Shown piece by piece: positions 10,590 through 22,977 of a stretch of 64,000 nucleotides of DNA. How positions within the stretch are numbered: position 1 is the first letter of the stretch; each line of letters opens with the position of its first letter. Source of the DNA: Phyto melanocephala (lineage: Eukaryota; Arthropoda; Insecta; Diptera; Rhinophoridae); contig OW799235.1 in NCBI GenBank assembly GCA_941918925.1, positions 41,770,201 through 41,834,200 on the forward strand. The letters run 5' to 3'. The translations under genes and the position numbers were made by a program. A model generated the notes under the pieces. That model saw only the letters and a list, made by a program, of their open reading frames with translations, did no database searches and was not told the DNA's origin.

Positions 10590-11230
10590 CGCACAAATTA
10601 CAAAAGCTCTCCCTGTGATAGTACTCAAGATATATGATGTTAAAAATTCACTTTGTATGGGAGCTACCACGCCCACTTATCCGATCCCGCCCATTTCCGG
10701 CATTGCTACTCACATTTAATATAGAAGGCCTCACATAAATTTAAAAAGCTTTCCCTGTGATAGTACTCAGGATATATGATATTAAAAATTCACTTTGTAT
10801 GGGAGCTACCACGCCCACTTATCCGATCCCGTCCATTTTCGGCATGGCTACTCACATTAATAATAGAAGGCCTCACATAAATTTAAAAAACTCTCCCTGT
10901 CATAGTTCTCAAGATATATGATATTAAAAATTCACTTTGTATCGTAGCTACCACGCCCACTTATGCGATCCTGCCCATTTTCTGTACGGCTACAAACAGT
11001 AACAACAAATGATGTCGCACCAATTTTCGAAGCTCTCCCTTTCATAGTAATCAAAATATATGATGTTAAAAATTCACTTTGTATGGGATGTGCCACGCCC
11101 ACTTCATTAAGGAATATAAAAAATAGTTATAAACCTATTCTCAGACCTATAGAATGTGTATGCAAAATTTGAAATCGGTTCAGCCGTTTCGGAGGAGTTT
11201 GGTGACAAACACTGTGAATTTTATATACAT
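10590..11230 (+). repeat. Tandem array of ~148-bp units
   Basis: Units contain CTCTCCCTGTGATAGTACTC, 'gatatatgatgttaaaaatt', 'cactttgtatgggagctacc' and ACGCCCACTTATCCGATCC. They begin near 10600, 10748, 10896 and 11030. The block ends (11150-11215) with the same 'ggttcagccgtttcgg' sequence that closes the preceding ~120-bp array near 10490. The two arrays are therefore probably parts of one composite repeat. No coding frame is supported. Confidence 0.75.
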
Positions 11231-12036
11231 ATATACATAGATATATAAAAATTTCGTATTTAAGATTTGAGGACTAAAAAGTAGAAATTAAAAAAACTTG
11301 TAGGTTCAAAACTAAAAATAACAGTTTTTATCTAATGTGGAATAATTTTTTCTTTTTTATACAAACAACAAATTGAATTCTGCGCCCGAAACAATGTTAC
11401 TGATCAATAAGACAATGCCGAATGTTAGTATTTGGCCTTGTTTAAAAATGTTTGCTTTGAAAAAGCTCTGTCTTTGAACAAATTCTGTCTTGAGGTAGAA
11501 AGTGGATTATAAATTTTTAAAAATTGTTATGAATGATTTAACATTTCTTTTATATAAGGCAGTGTCGTCAAGCTTTAGGCATTGGAATATTTTTTTAAAA
11601 ACTTAATATACGAGAAAAATACTTATTGATGTAAAAATTGTTTTTTTTTAATGAAATATAACAAAAACAAATGTTTCCATTATACTTCTTTAATTTAAAA
11701 TTCTGGTGGTTTCTCTAATAGAATTTGGATTTTTTTAAATTTTTATAACAGTAAATTTTTTTATAAAAAGAAAAGTACTGAGCGTCGAAATAATATCTTT
11801 TTCCAATTTTCGGCACGTCATTGGTAAATAATGTTTAATTCGCTAAAACAGCCTTCGATGAGGATTTCCACAACTTTTCATTTTGCGCAGTAATATTATT
11901 TCACTTTTTATTTGTTAATTTTGAAGTCTTATTATTTTAAGTTATTTTTTATTTATTTTAAATATTTTTACACAATTGTCAAAATTTACAAAAAACAGAA
12001 ATAAAGTTTAACAGCAAGGCGAATTAGTCTTAAGGA
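11231..12036. other. Gene-free AT-rich stretch
   Basis: No open frame, repeat or motif I can support. Runs of T and A are common throughout. Confidence 0.4.
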
Positions 12037-12296
12037 GCTAATACACTGCATGTTTTTTACATCTGACTTGTCAAATTCCTTTAAAACATTACTTTTGTAA
12101 AAAAAACATCTGTTGAGACATCTGACATCTTTACAATTTTACTCAAATAAAATAAAACAAACAAATTAAAGGCTATAATACACGGCATGTTTTTTATATC
12201 TGACTTTAAAATTTGTGAGACATACTTATGTAAATCTACATATTTATCACTGTGGAATTTGTCCAGTCAGATGTGAAAAACATGCCGTTTATTAGC
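12037..12296. mobile_element. MITE-like element with ~30-bp TIRs
   Basis: The left end GCTAATACACTGCATGTTTT...ACATCTGACT (12037-12068) is inversely matched at 12265-12296. An internal direct copy of the same block begins near 12176 ('tataatacacggcatgtttt'), so the element is either partly duplicated or two copies are nested. At about 260 bp it has no coding capacity. The target duplication is not clear. Confidence 0.65.
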
Positions 12297-12308
12297 TGAT
12301 TTAAAGTG

Positions 12309-12660
12309 GTATATTCCGTGCCGAATCTTATATACCCTTTACAACGTGTAGTCATGCAATAAAAATTGTCATACTATTCATCTCAGTAATACTAAATATG
12401 TACATACATACATACATACATACATATATGTATGATCCTTTATCTTTATAATGACTTTATCCGCTTAAAAACATCCCTTTGTAAAATTATAAAATGAGTT
12501 TATGTACATATGTATGTAAATATTAAAAAAAAAATAATAAAAAAACTAAAAATTTTTTGTCTTAACTGGGATTCGAACTATGTACATTCATCCAGATTGT
12601 ATTGGTGTGAAAAGGCGAGGTGGTCTAGGTTTTTTTTTATCATATCTCAGTTGTTAATCT
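12309..12660 (-). repeat. Family B repeat, 3' part, inverted
   Basis: Reads as the inverse of the family B 3' end: CCGTGCCGAATCTTATATAC, 'acaacgtgtagtcatgcaat', an ACAT microsatellite near 12405-12425, then the A/T core. It is truncated after the 'gaggtggtc' block where LINE sequence begins. Confidence 0.75.
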
Positions 12661-12699
12661 TGAGGCATTAAATGTTAATGAAATGAGTGAAGCCCTAGC

Positions 12700-13545
12700 A
12701 ATAATTATTCGAACTACTCAAGAAACAAATTTTTAAATAGATCTGAAGATGTTATTGATTTTATTGATCTCCATTTCTTGATGATCAACAAATAATGCGA
12801 ACTGTAATGATTGTGTGATGATTGCTCATCAGGTGTTTTTGAAGTGGCGAAACTGAGAGAAGAATTTAGAAATTCCAATAACAGTATATAGATTAAACTT
12901 GATGTCTTATTATTAAAAGTTGGTAGTTATGATACTAAAATAAAAGATATTAATACATATGTTGTTAACTGTAACAAATTAATTACACATATCGATGAAA
13001 AAAACAGTATTCAACTAAAACAACTAGAGGACAGAAATTAAATTTTGCAGAAACGGTATAAATAACAAGTTTGATATTGTTAAAAATGGATTTCCTAAAA
13101 AGAACATCAACCCAAAAGAAGTAATTTTCAATTATTTTCGTAACCTTAATGTTAGCATAACTGACCAACACCTTAATATTTGCAACTACATAAACAACAG
13201 GAAGTCAATTCTACTCAAATTTAACTCCCATGAGAAAAGAGATACAGTTATGAAAAACTATTTTAAAAAGGGAAAACTTTTGAAGCAGATATTGTTAACA
13301 ACAATGTACAAAAGGGAGTATATAAATGACCATTTGACTGAAAAAGGTGGTAAATTGTGTTGTTTATGCCGTGAACTTAGAAAGGCTGATATTATTTCTA
13401 AATTCAGAATACTTAACTCTGATCTACCTCGTGCCAAAGTGTATTTTAAATACTCGTCAGAACAAATTTTTGAATATGAGGTATGTTTTTCGCTTTTCAA
13501 ACAACAAAGGAAACAACAAGCTCTCAACAATAACTGTAATAATTC
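12700..13545 (+). pseudogene. LINE ORF1 relic
   Basis: Translation on the plus strand, across several stops and frame changes, gives a region with coiled-coil character near 12940-13030 (heptad-like KLITHIDEKNSIQLKQLED). It is followed by FRNLNVSITDQHLNICN and the open stretch 13250-13552. That stretch includes KRDTVMKNYFKKGKLL, HLTEKGGKLCCLCRELRKA and KFRILNSDLPRAKVYF. This coiled-coil-plus-basic C-terminal layout is typical of RNA-binding ORF1 proteins of CR1/Jockey-type LINEs. The alternative frames at the same place are shadows. Confidence 0.6.
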
Positions 13546-13962
13546 CAACTGATTTTAATAGAAGTAATAATAGAGCTACAGAAGGTGAACCCAGTGTACA
13601 AAGTTCCAGTTTTTTTATATATACATATATACTGGGTATTGTTTATCTTTTTATAAAACGTATGCTTTATTTAAAAACATTCCTTAAACTTACCTTGTTC
13701 AGCTTTATTTTTTATGAAACCTCGTTAAAATCTATTAATTTTTCACATTTTCTAGATAAGTTTATTAAATTTACTTTTTTACTTTGTTAAAAGTGTTAAT
13801 GAAATTATGTAATCTATATATAAATCTTTTTTCCTTTTTTATTGGGATAACTCTGTAAATATTGTGAATGTGTTTGAACTGATTTGAATTCATATGTGAT
13901 GATATTACTTTTTATTATTTTGTACACTTATTTTTGGATATGGCAGTTTTTTAGATTCAATA

Positions 13963-16900
13963 ATGATGTCCCATAGAGGGAACATGGGTCCTACTATCAA
14001 TGATGGCAATTTTCTTCGTCAGGCGGTTCCTAATAGTAATAAACACATTAATGTTGCACATATAAACTGTCAAAGTATAAACCATTTGTCACAGTTTTCA
14101 AAATTGGATGATAATCTTAATGTTGAATCTTATGGTTGAATCGGGAATACATATAATGGGTCTCTCTAAATCGTGGCTTAAGCCTGATATATTAAATAAA
14201 TGCATCACTATTCCTGGATATTTGCTATGCAGAAATGATAGGCCGTCTCCTACAAGGGGTGGGGGTGTTGCTATGTTATTAGCTAATGTTCTGAAATATA
14301 AGAGAATGGGTACGTTCGTAAATGCTTCAAATTTGTGCATCACTGCGGCAGTAATGCCAAATGTAGTTGCTGATGCGCGATCAGCTGTTGCAGATGCATT
14401 GCAGCTGCTTAACAACTGCGTAGAGTTTGCTTTTTTGAACGTTCTGCAAAAAATATAAAATGTTATCCAAAATAGTAATAGCAAATATTATTGAAAATGT
14501 TGATGTTAAAAGTGACTTTTTCTTAAATTATAATAAAAAAATAATTAGGAACAAGATGAAACGACTTCTAATTATAAGAAATAAACTAAAAGTTAAAAGA
14601 AGGTTGATTCCTAAAATAAAAAAAAAACATATAATAATAATAAAATATAATAAAAAAACTAAAAATATAAACAAATTTAATTTAAAGAAGTAATTGTTGT
14701 TTAATGCTACTTACTTCTCCATTGTATGTAAACTCGATTACTATTGCATCAGAAACTTAACTGTTGTCATATTTGCAGAAATTTGCGGCAGCACTGCCAA
14801 CTGTTTGCAAAAATGAACATTTGACGCTTAAAAGTGCTGCCAAAGGTTGCATTAATGATAATGTATTGGTAACGGGGAATTTTATTCATCATTAAATTTT
14901 AGATCTTTGTGTAACAGACTTGGATTTTCATACGTACATAACTCATTGGGATGTTTGTCACAACTCAACATCTCTGTTAGACTGTTTTCTTGTAAGTAGT
15001 TTATCTAAAGTTCATCTATCTGGACAGGGACAAGTTCCATTTCTTCAATCTCATCATGTATTAATTTATATGTCAATATTTTTCAATGCTCTTTTTGAGG
15101 ATAAATATATTGAGTATAAAGATTATGATCACTTCGATCACAATATTCTTGGGCTTTACCTTAATAATTTTAATTTTTTTAACTTTTACAGTAATATTGA
15201 TGTCCATACAAAACTTTCAATTTTGAATTTAGTTTTATTTGAACTATTTCATTTAATACCGATAATAAGATTCAAGTCTAGTAACAAGAAAAATGCTAGG
15301 CTGCAGGAAAGGAAAATTATTGATGACAGAATTCAAAGAGACAATGCGTATAAGGATTTCAGATATCAAAGTACTCATGAGAATCGTAAAACCTTTTGTA
15401 AATGAAGAAATAGGGTTAAATCTCTCATACGCAAATATCGTAAAAGATATTTTACGAGGCTTTTTGATGGAATTGATAGTAAAGAAATTTGGAAAATACT
15501 TAACAAGTCAGGAATTTCTGCTTCTGATATATCTCAATTAACTGCTATTGATGTTAATCTCTCTAATAATGCTTTCATTAATCATGATGAAAATTCTATT
15601 AATAATATTTTTAATTTTGACATATTTAATGGAAATGTTGAAGGTTTTTCATTTGATAATGTGTATGCTGATGACTTGTGGAGTGCTTTGTTAAGAGTTA
15701 AATCCAATTCAATAGGTACTGATGTTTTTCCTATTAAATTTATTAAATTTGTTTTTCCATGTATTTCGAAACATTTTCTACATCTTCTCTTTAATACTAT
15801 AAATACTTCTTCAACTGATGACTGGAAGATTGCTCGTATAGTTCCCATACCAAAGAAAGACTCTGATGGTAGCTATTGACCCTTAAGTATATTACCAGCG
15901 TTTTCTAAGATGATACAACATCTTTTAAAGCTCCAGATTTTTAATAACGTGTCACAAGATAATCTTATACATGATGTTCAATATGCTTATAGGAAAGGAC
16001 ATAGCACATCTGCTATGCTTTTGGGTTTAACTGCGACTGTGAGGGAGTATTTAAAATATCATATGAATAGTGTTATAATATCTTTAGATTTTTCTAAGGC
16101 ATTTGATCGACTAGATCATGTGATTCTTATGAATAAGTTAAAAGATAAATTTGGTTTTTCGGTTATGGCGTGTTAGCTAATTTACTCATATTTGCGGGGA
16201 TGTGAGTCTGAATGGTAATGTTTCTGAGGTAGTTTCTGGTAATTTAGTGGTTCCACAAGGTTGTGCTTGATTTTATTTTATTTTTATTGTATTTAAATGA
16301 TTGTGTTGATTCTCTGGATTTGCAGTTGGTTAAGCCATTTATTTTTGCAGATGACATTCAACTAATTTTTGGAAGTTCTACAGATTTTCCTGATGTATTA
16401 GAATCTGTAATAAATTTAAATCTATATATATAATTGGATGATAGTTAATAAATTTTTAATTAATGCTTCAAAGACTAGGGCTGTTATGTTTCGCACAAGT
16501 CATCGTAGAGAAGCTTACCCTTGGGTGAATATTTGTGGCACTAATATCTCTTTTGTTGAATCTCATAGGTGTCTGGGTGTTATCATTGAACAGTATCTTA
16601 ATTTTGGTGAACAGCTTGATGTAGCTTCAAAGAGAGTTACTTTTGGACTGAGAAAACTGCATCACTGTGGTATTCATCTTCTTATAAGGGTTAAACATAT
16701 TGTTGCTCATACGCTGCTGATGCCTTACGTAAATTATTGTTTTGAACTTGTTTCTGGCACATCAGGCTACAATATTATTAGGCTTGAAAAAATTGTAAAA
16801 AGAATTGTAGATATGTGTATCGTATTGGATATCTTGAGCATGTATCTTATGTAATTTGTAAATTTCTTGGTTGCTCCTTTTTAGACTTTTTAAAATATCG

Positions 16901-17125
16901 CAATTTAATTTTACTTTATAAAATAATAATAATAACTGGTATACCAAATTACCTTTAAACGAAGTTTCAATTCCTAAGATCTGAAAGAAGACCTCAAATT
17001 ATTAAACCGGTCATTCACTGTTTTATATATGAGCGGTCTTTCTGTATAAGAATAGCAAGGAATTGGAATTGCTGCCCATTTTATTTACGTAATATCATCT
17101 TTTCTTTAACTATCTTTAAAAATTA
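13963..17125 (+). pseudogene. LINE ORF2 relic (endonuclease and reverse transcriptase)
   Basis: A probable start ATG at 13963-13966 leads to HINVAHINCQSINHLSQF, the first motif of an APE endonuclease. Then come IMGLSKSWLK, RNDRPSPTRGGGVAMLLAN, and after the insert VLVTGNF and LLDCFLVSSL. RT follows as WKIARIVPIPKKD, PLSILPAFSKM, AYRKGHSTSAM, SLDFSKAFDRLDH, VPQG (near 16255) and FADDIQLIFGSS (near 16345). The C-terminal region contains CLGVIIEQYLNF and MPYVNYCFEL. Several in-frame stops and shifts are present. The RT reads like the CR1/Rex-related group (SKAFD-x-LDH). Confidence 0.8.
14336..14860. other. Insertion of unknown type inside the LINE endonuclease
   Basis: Endonuclease homology stops after NASNLC near 14338 and resumes near 14850 with NDNVLVTGNF. 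The intervening ~0.5 kb is A/T-rich, has no retroelement motif and contains GCGGCAG/CTGCC-type short inverted motifs at both ends (14344-14352 and 14785-14800). I could not establish a target duplication. Confidence 0.4.
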
Positions 17126-18266
17126 GCTTTTGTCTTATCTTAATGGTAATATATAGTTTACCTACAAAACTTTGAATTGTCTATTGAATTTTTATATAAT
17201 ATGCATATGTTTATATATGGTTAGGGTTGCCATCCGTCATCTTTTCCCCGGACACCGTCCTCTTTTTTAGGGCAACCGGGGCAGTCCTACTTCTTTTTTA
17301 GCAAATGTCCGGGGTTGTCCGGCTTTTTGCACCTTCTGTGAAGTTTTTTTCTTACATTTAAACTTTAAATCACAGGTCACAAAATTTATAAAAAAAGATT
17401 TAGGTGCTCGTACAATTAGTTTTGAAAAAGTACAATTTTAAAACTTCTCTTTATACAAAATTAGTTTTATTATCCTTAATTGTCGCTATTTATCGATGTG
17501 GCCTATTTTAACTTTTATATTAAAAAAGTTCGGCAAAGGGGTCTGCTTGTCAGCTGTGTGTTTTTCATAAAGTTTGTTTTCCAGATACAGAAGAAAGTCT
17601 TGAACAAAAAATATAGTAAGGGTATATATGTTATTTTGATATGGATTGCCTAGAGTTTTACAAATATTTGAAGAGATGCGATGGTAATATATTGGCTCAA
17701 ATTGGAAGTGTTGAAAAATATATGTAAAATTTTTAAAAGTGTACATTCCCGATAATGCAATGAATTTTTGTTGTTTGTTTTGGTTTTTTGATTTTATTTT
17801 CAACCATTAAATCAGAATGATATGTTCAGTTTGTATTTTTGTAAATAAAGTTTTTTCGTAAAAACAAATTTTGTTTTTGTATTTTAAATGGCGTCGTAAA
17901 TTTTACCATTTAATTTTTTTTAAATGTGTCCTCTTTTTTTGGGCAAATATTTATTTATTTATTTATTGCATCCATGCACAACAAGACCAAGTCTTATAAT
18001 TATAGTGCAAGGTTTAATTAAAATACAATGTTTGATATCATAATTTATAATTTAAAACAAAAAATAATTGAAAAATAATATAAATAACAGTTTTAAATAT
18101 ACTAATTAAAATGAACAATATTAGCTTAATGCAGAAAAATTAAAATTAGAAAAACAATACAAAGATTTTTAGTTATTTGATATAGATATTTTAATGCAAA
18201 CAAGAACACTTATTAAAATTTTAAACATTTAAAATATTTGTCTAAACAATTGTTTGGTAAATATTG

Positions 18267-21080
18267 TTAGTCAAAATAACTAAAAAGAAAAATTTTAAAA
18301 CTTATTGCGTTGCTGTTTAATTGTTGGTCATGTGGAAGAGCATTCCAAAGGCGAACTGAATGTAAAAAGAACTGCCAATTAGAAACAAGGTATTGATATT
18401 TAGGAATTATAATTTTCTTTCCCCTTAACGATCTCGCAAATCTAATTCTGTGAAACAAATATTGTGGTTTCCCAGTGTATATAATTTTATGAAGAAAAAT
18501 TAACACTCTAATATTCAATAAATTCTTAAATGATACACCATATAATGCCCTTGCGTGTATAGAAACATGATCTCTTCTTCTAAGATTGTATACATATCTT
18601 ATTATGTTATTAAATAAAACTTCAAGTTTTCGCGTACTGACATCATCGCATTTTGAAAACAATTCACAACCATAAGTAAGGCTTGGAACCAAGTAAGCTT
18701 TTGCAAGAAGCACTCTTATCCTCAATGGTGTAACATATTGAACAGTCCATAATGATCTCAACTTACTATATGATTTAGCTACCAGCATATTGACTTGACT
18801 TGTCCATGTTAAATTGTTATTAAATACAATTCCTAGATTTTTCGCAGTACTAACTATTTCAATTCTCTCTTCGTTAATGACAATATCATCACATATAGAT
18901 GGCTGTACTCTTTTCCTGTGGATCACTAGACATTTGGATTTTCTAGGATTTAAACAAAGTCGATTTGCAGATGCCCACGTATAGATATTATTTAAATCAT
19001 AATTTAATTTCCTAATGTTCTCCGAGATTGATTGAGATGGACTACTAAGCCACAACTGCACATCATCGGCATACATATGAATATTACAGTATGATAAACT
19101 ATCTGGCAAATCATTGACATAAATCGAAAAAAGTAATGGCCCTAAAATAGATCCTTGAGGTACACCCTTTTTCAGTTTAATAGAATCGGATACTCTGTTG
19201 TTGGCATATACTGATTGCTTACGATCAGTGAGATATGAGAAAATAAGTTGTGCTGCTGTCGAAGAGAAACTAAAAAAGTGTCTAAGTTTATTATATAATA
19301 TTCTATGGTTAACTGTATCAAATGCTTTTGAATGATCAAGAAGCACCAAAAAATTTATCTTCCCGTCATCCAAATTGTGCCTGATACTTTCCGAAACATT
19401 GACCAAAGCAGTAACACAACTGTGATTTGGTCGGAATCCTGATTGCTTGTCGGATAACAAATTATTGACTTCAAGATGGGCACTTATTTGCCAGTATAAA
19501 ATTTTCTCAAAGGCTTTTGAAAGGTAGCTTAATATGGCTATTGGACGATATTCACTATTAGTTTTAGGAACTGGAATAATTTTTGCGTGCTTCCACTTCG
19601 CAGGAAAACAACTTGTGGTAATAATGGTGTTAAAAAAGTGAGTGATATATGGCAGAAGAGAGGGCAGCATGAGTTTTATGAACTTAGGATGCATATTATC
19701 AAAGCTGACTGACACATGAAAAACCGAACATACTCAGCCCAGAGGTATTAAAACTATTCACTGCTAAAACTCTGTTACATTCTACAGCTTCATCTATTGT
19801 TGGAGTGTTATTAGCAAATATGTTGTTCAGGTTATTGATATCAATAGAGCAGTCTACTTCTGTAACAGTTTTCTCAATTCCAATTTCCCTAATAGTTCGC
19901 CAAGTGCACTTTGATTCTAGAGCGGAACCGAATCTACTGGAAAAATAGTCAGATTTAACAGTTTTTATCATTCTATTTGTGGCTTTCCTGGCAGAACAGA
20001 ACAAAGCCAATAACTCTGGTGTTCGAAAACGTTTCCACCGCAAGTAAGCGAAATCTCTACGCCTAATAGACTCACGTATATCTGAGCTAAACAATGGTTT
20101 ATTTGCTGCAGTAATATATTTGGTTTTTACAGGCACTGAATCATCATAAAGCTTATATATATTGTACTCAAGAAAGGAGAGCTGATCATTTACATGAGTC
20201 ATGTTGAAAATACTATTCCAATTTATCTGTAGAAAGCCTCTGTTAAGAAAGTCATAATTTAATCTCCTAAAATCACGAAAGGTATAAGATAGGTTCTTGT
20301 TCCCAAGCTGAAAGTCATATGCTGAAAATATTATATCATGTTTGGAAAACATGAAGCAGAAACTTGATCATACAGTAGTATTTTTGAAGTGTCACCGACA
20401 AAAAAAAGGTCCAGAAGAGTGCTATTATTTTCCGTAAAGTGAGTAGGAATAGTTAAGTTTGTCGGTATAAGACCAATTGAACCCATTTCCTCTTTAAATT
20501 TTGCCTCACTCAGTAAATTAGAATTAAAATCTCCAGCAATTAGCACATCACTGTACCGCATGACATGAGCTTCAGCTCCAACCAAGAAATTGCTATAATC
20601 AACAGCGCTATTTGGTCTATACACACAACCTACCAACATTTTCCTACCAAAATTAGAAATTTCAATAAAAATATGCTCAATTTTATCGTTAGCACTATTT
20701 CTGCTACAGAGCTTACAGGTTATGTAATTTTTGACATATATGGCAACACCTGCCCCTCTACCAAATAGTCTATCAGATCTAAACATCTTATAGCCCGATA
20801 ATGACACAAGCCCGTTGACAATTGTTTCATCTAGCCATGTCTCTGAAACACAAATTATATCAATATTGGAGTTTTCGAAAATCCATCTAAACTCATCAAT
20901 TTTCGGCCTTAAACTTTGTGCATTTAGGTGGCATATTTGAAGACCTTTTTTCTGTTTGGACAGGATATTTACTACAATATTCGTTACGCAATTGGACCTC
21001 ACTTCAGACATTTCACTACACATCAAAATATAATATAAAATATTTAACCCTAACCGCAACGCAACGCATTTTAAAATCAA
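18267..21080 (-). pseudogene. LINE ORF2: APE endonuclease plus reverse transcriptase, two frameshifts
   Basis: Reading from 21080 downward, the endonuclease (20331-21080, ~249 aa) has LQICHLNAQSLRPKIDEF, IICVSETWLDE, YKMFRSDR-GRGAGVAIY, GCVYRPNSAVD, LIAGDFNSNLL and LLDLFFVGD. A linker follows at 19699-20352. The RT (18267-19715, 482 aa) has AKIIPVPK, YRPIAILSYLSKAFEK, SGFRPNHSCVTAL, LLDHSKAFDTVNH, LKKGVPQGSILGPLLF, HMYADDVQLW and NLGIVFNNNL. Catalytic YADD is intact. The three blocks overlap by 22 and 17 nt in different frames, so two small indels split an original ORF of roughly 930 codons. SKAFDTVNH suggests the CR1 group. Confidence 0.9.
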
Positions 21081-21229
21081 ATAAGTTATAAAAAAATAGA
21101 CTTATAAAAAATATAAATAAAAAATATATAAATTTAAAATACTGTTCACAAATCCAATGTAATATATTCAAATAAAAATTATCATTAAAAAAGAAATTAT
21201 AATTAAATGTTTTTATAACCAGGATAATG

Positions 21230-22977
21230 TTAGTTTCGAAAAAGATGTTGCAGCTCATCAAGAAATTCTACATGTACTGGATCATTAGAAACATTCTTTT
21301 TAATATACACTAGTCCACGCAAGGTATAAACACTATTAAGTTGTTTTTCTCTTTTCATTTTTAAAGCTTGTTGGAAAATTTTGTGGTTGTGAGGAGTTAA
21401 ATTTTCATTAACAAAAATAGGTGCAACACTATCAAAACCAGCGTGTTTAAGACATAGTGTAGATTTATTATCTCGTCTGTACTTGGAAATTGTCTTTAAT
21501 AAAAAATTTCTGTCATACGGCGAGTGCATATTCACGACAATGACTTCATCTTTTGGTGTATATATTGTATTGTCTTTGTATATTTTGTTATGCCTATATA
21601 TATTATCAACTTGAGGCGTTGAGATATTTAGACTATTGCAGATTTTACTGAAAATGTCATATAAATTTTCACTATCATAGTAGGGTACACCACAGATTCG
21701 TATACTTCCAGCCACTTTCGAATTGTCTTGCTTATTTAGTTTCTTTTTTAATTCTCTTATTTCCATCTCAATGTTTTTAAACTCGTAAATATCAGTCTCT
21801 AATTTATCTACACTCTCTTTAATTGCTTTAATTGTGGTTGTTTCTAGCATTGTTAAGCTGGATTCACCCATAACATTTTTGTTCAGAACAAATTTTTTTT
21901 GTATTGAGTTTGATGTTTTACTTTTGAGAGAGAGAGAGATTATTTTGTTCAGAAAGATTTTTCTTGAATTGGTTTAATTTTAATTCTTGTTCAGAAGAAA
22001 CTGAATTGGGATGCCACTATTTTTCAATATTTACATGAAAATTGAATTTGGTTGCCACATCACACAGTGTCAGTACATTTATTATACAAAAATTGTTTTT
22101 GCCGAAAATTAACAATTAAAATGGAATTTAATGAAAATATTGCTCAAAAATTAATAGAAGAATTAAAAAACCAGGAAGAAAATGTTTGTATGACATGAGC
22201 AATAGTGCATACAAAAATAATTATTTAAAACAGGGTTTATGGAATGAAATAGAAGCGACTCTTTTTATTTTCGATTTTTTTTTATAAATTTCTTTTGCAA
22301 ACAAATTGACTTTATGCACTTCAATTAAAAATAATAATTTTAGTTTTCTTCTATCCGACATTTTCTTCACATATATTTTAATGAAATAATTTACGTTTGT
22401 ATTTATTTACATAGTTTGCTAGCGGTGCTTCCACTTTGTACAACTGTTTGCATTTTATATTATATGGCAGCTTTGTTTTTTCGGACAAATTTTCTTAAAT
22501 GGGTGAATCGTTCTGCAGAAAACTCTCAGTAAAAAATGTTATTCTCCGGAAAAAATTTTGTTCAGAACAAATGGGTGAATTCACCTTTACTCTTTCATTT
22601 AAAGCATATAAGTCACTTTGTAATGAAGCAAATCTCTTGTCAATTTCACACAAAAGTTCTTTTTTATGTTCTTTGAATTTATTTTCAATCATAATATTTA
22701 ATTGTTCAGAAAGTTTATCTAGGCGATTGTCCAGCATTGTTACTAATTTAAAAGGTGAGTCAGTAATTAACGAACGAGAAGCCTTACTCACATTTAATAA
22801 AAGAGAGTCTTGTACAACTTCTCTTAGATGTTTTTGGGTGAGATCTGTTTTCTTTGGAGTTATTTCAGATTCACTGTTAAGCTCTTGCATGCTGTTGTTA
22901 TGTATTTTTTCGTTTGTTGTTTTCGTTGATTTATGTTGTTTATTTTTGTTTATTGTTTTACCCCGTGATGAATACAT
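21230..22977 (-). pseudogene. LINE ORF1, split by a ~0.7-kb insertion
   Basis: The N-terminal half is 22577-22977: MYSSRGKTINKNKQHKS, basic, then a coiled-coil stretch MLDNRLDKLSEQLNIMIENK. The C-terminal half is 21230-21870: ESVDKLETDIYEFKNIEMEI coiled coil, then IRICGVPYY, VVNMHSPYDRNFLLKTISKY, LCLKHAGFD and IFVNENLTPHNHKIFQQALK. The latter is typical of the RRM-like/C-terminal region of ORF1p (fluid 'FVNENLTP' block). The two halves are separated by the element at 21868-22576. Likely an RNA-binding chaperone in the intact retrotransposon. Confidence 0.75.
21868..22576. mobile_element. Small insertion inside LINE ORF1
   Basis: Flanked by the imperfect 8-bp direct repeats GGATTCAC (21860-21867) and GAATTCAC (22577-22584). 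Its ends contain matching inverted sequence around TTGTTCAGAACAAAT (about 21880-21894 and 22557-22571). ORF1 homology stops and resumes exactly across it. About 709 bp, AT-rich. The 8-bp duplication would fit a hAT-type element, but the termini are not well defined. No transposase frame seen. Confidence 0.55.

Larger units (their letters stand above)
12661..17213 (+). mobile_element. Decayed LINE (non-LTR retrotransposon), plus strand
   Basis: ORF1-like coding from about 12700 to 13545 is followed by endonuclease and reverse-transcriptase coding from about 13963 to 17125. All frames are broken by stops and shifts. Motif order (coiled-coil ORF1, APE-type endonuclease, RT with FADD box, RT C-terminal region) is that of the CR1/Jockey group of LINEs. 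An unexplained ~0.5-kb insert interrupts the endonuclease region. The 3' end abuts the hAT element at 17222. Confidence 0.8.

Noticed and set aside
8745..11230. Regular repeats that could suggest a CRISPR array
   Set aside because: Units are 120-148 bp, adjacent without unique spacers, in a eukaryotic repeat context.
14098..14484. 128-codon minus-strand frame
   Set aside because: It is the shadow of the LINE endonuclease, which has the family motifs on the plus strand.
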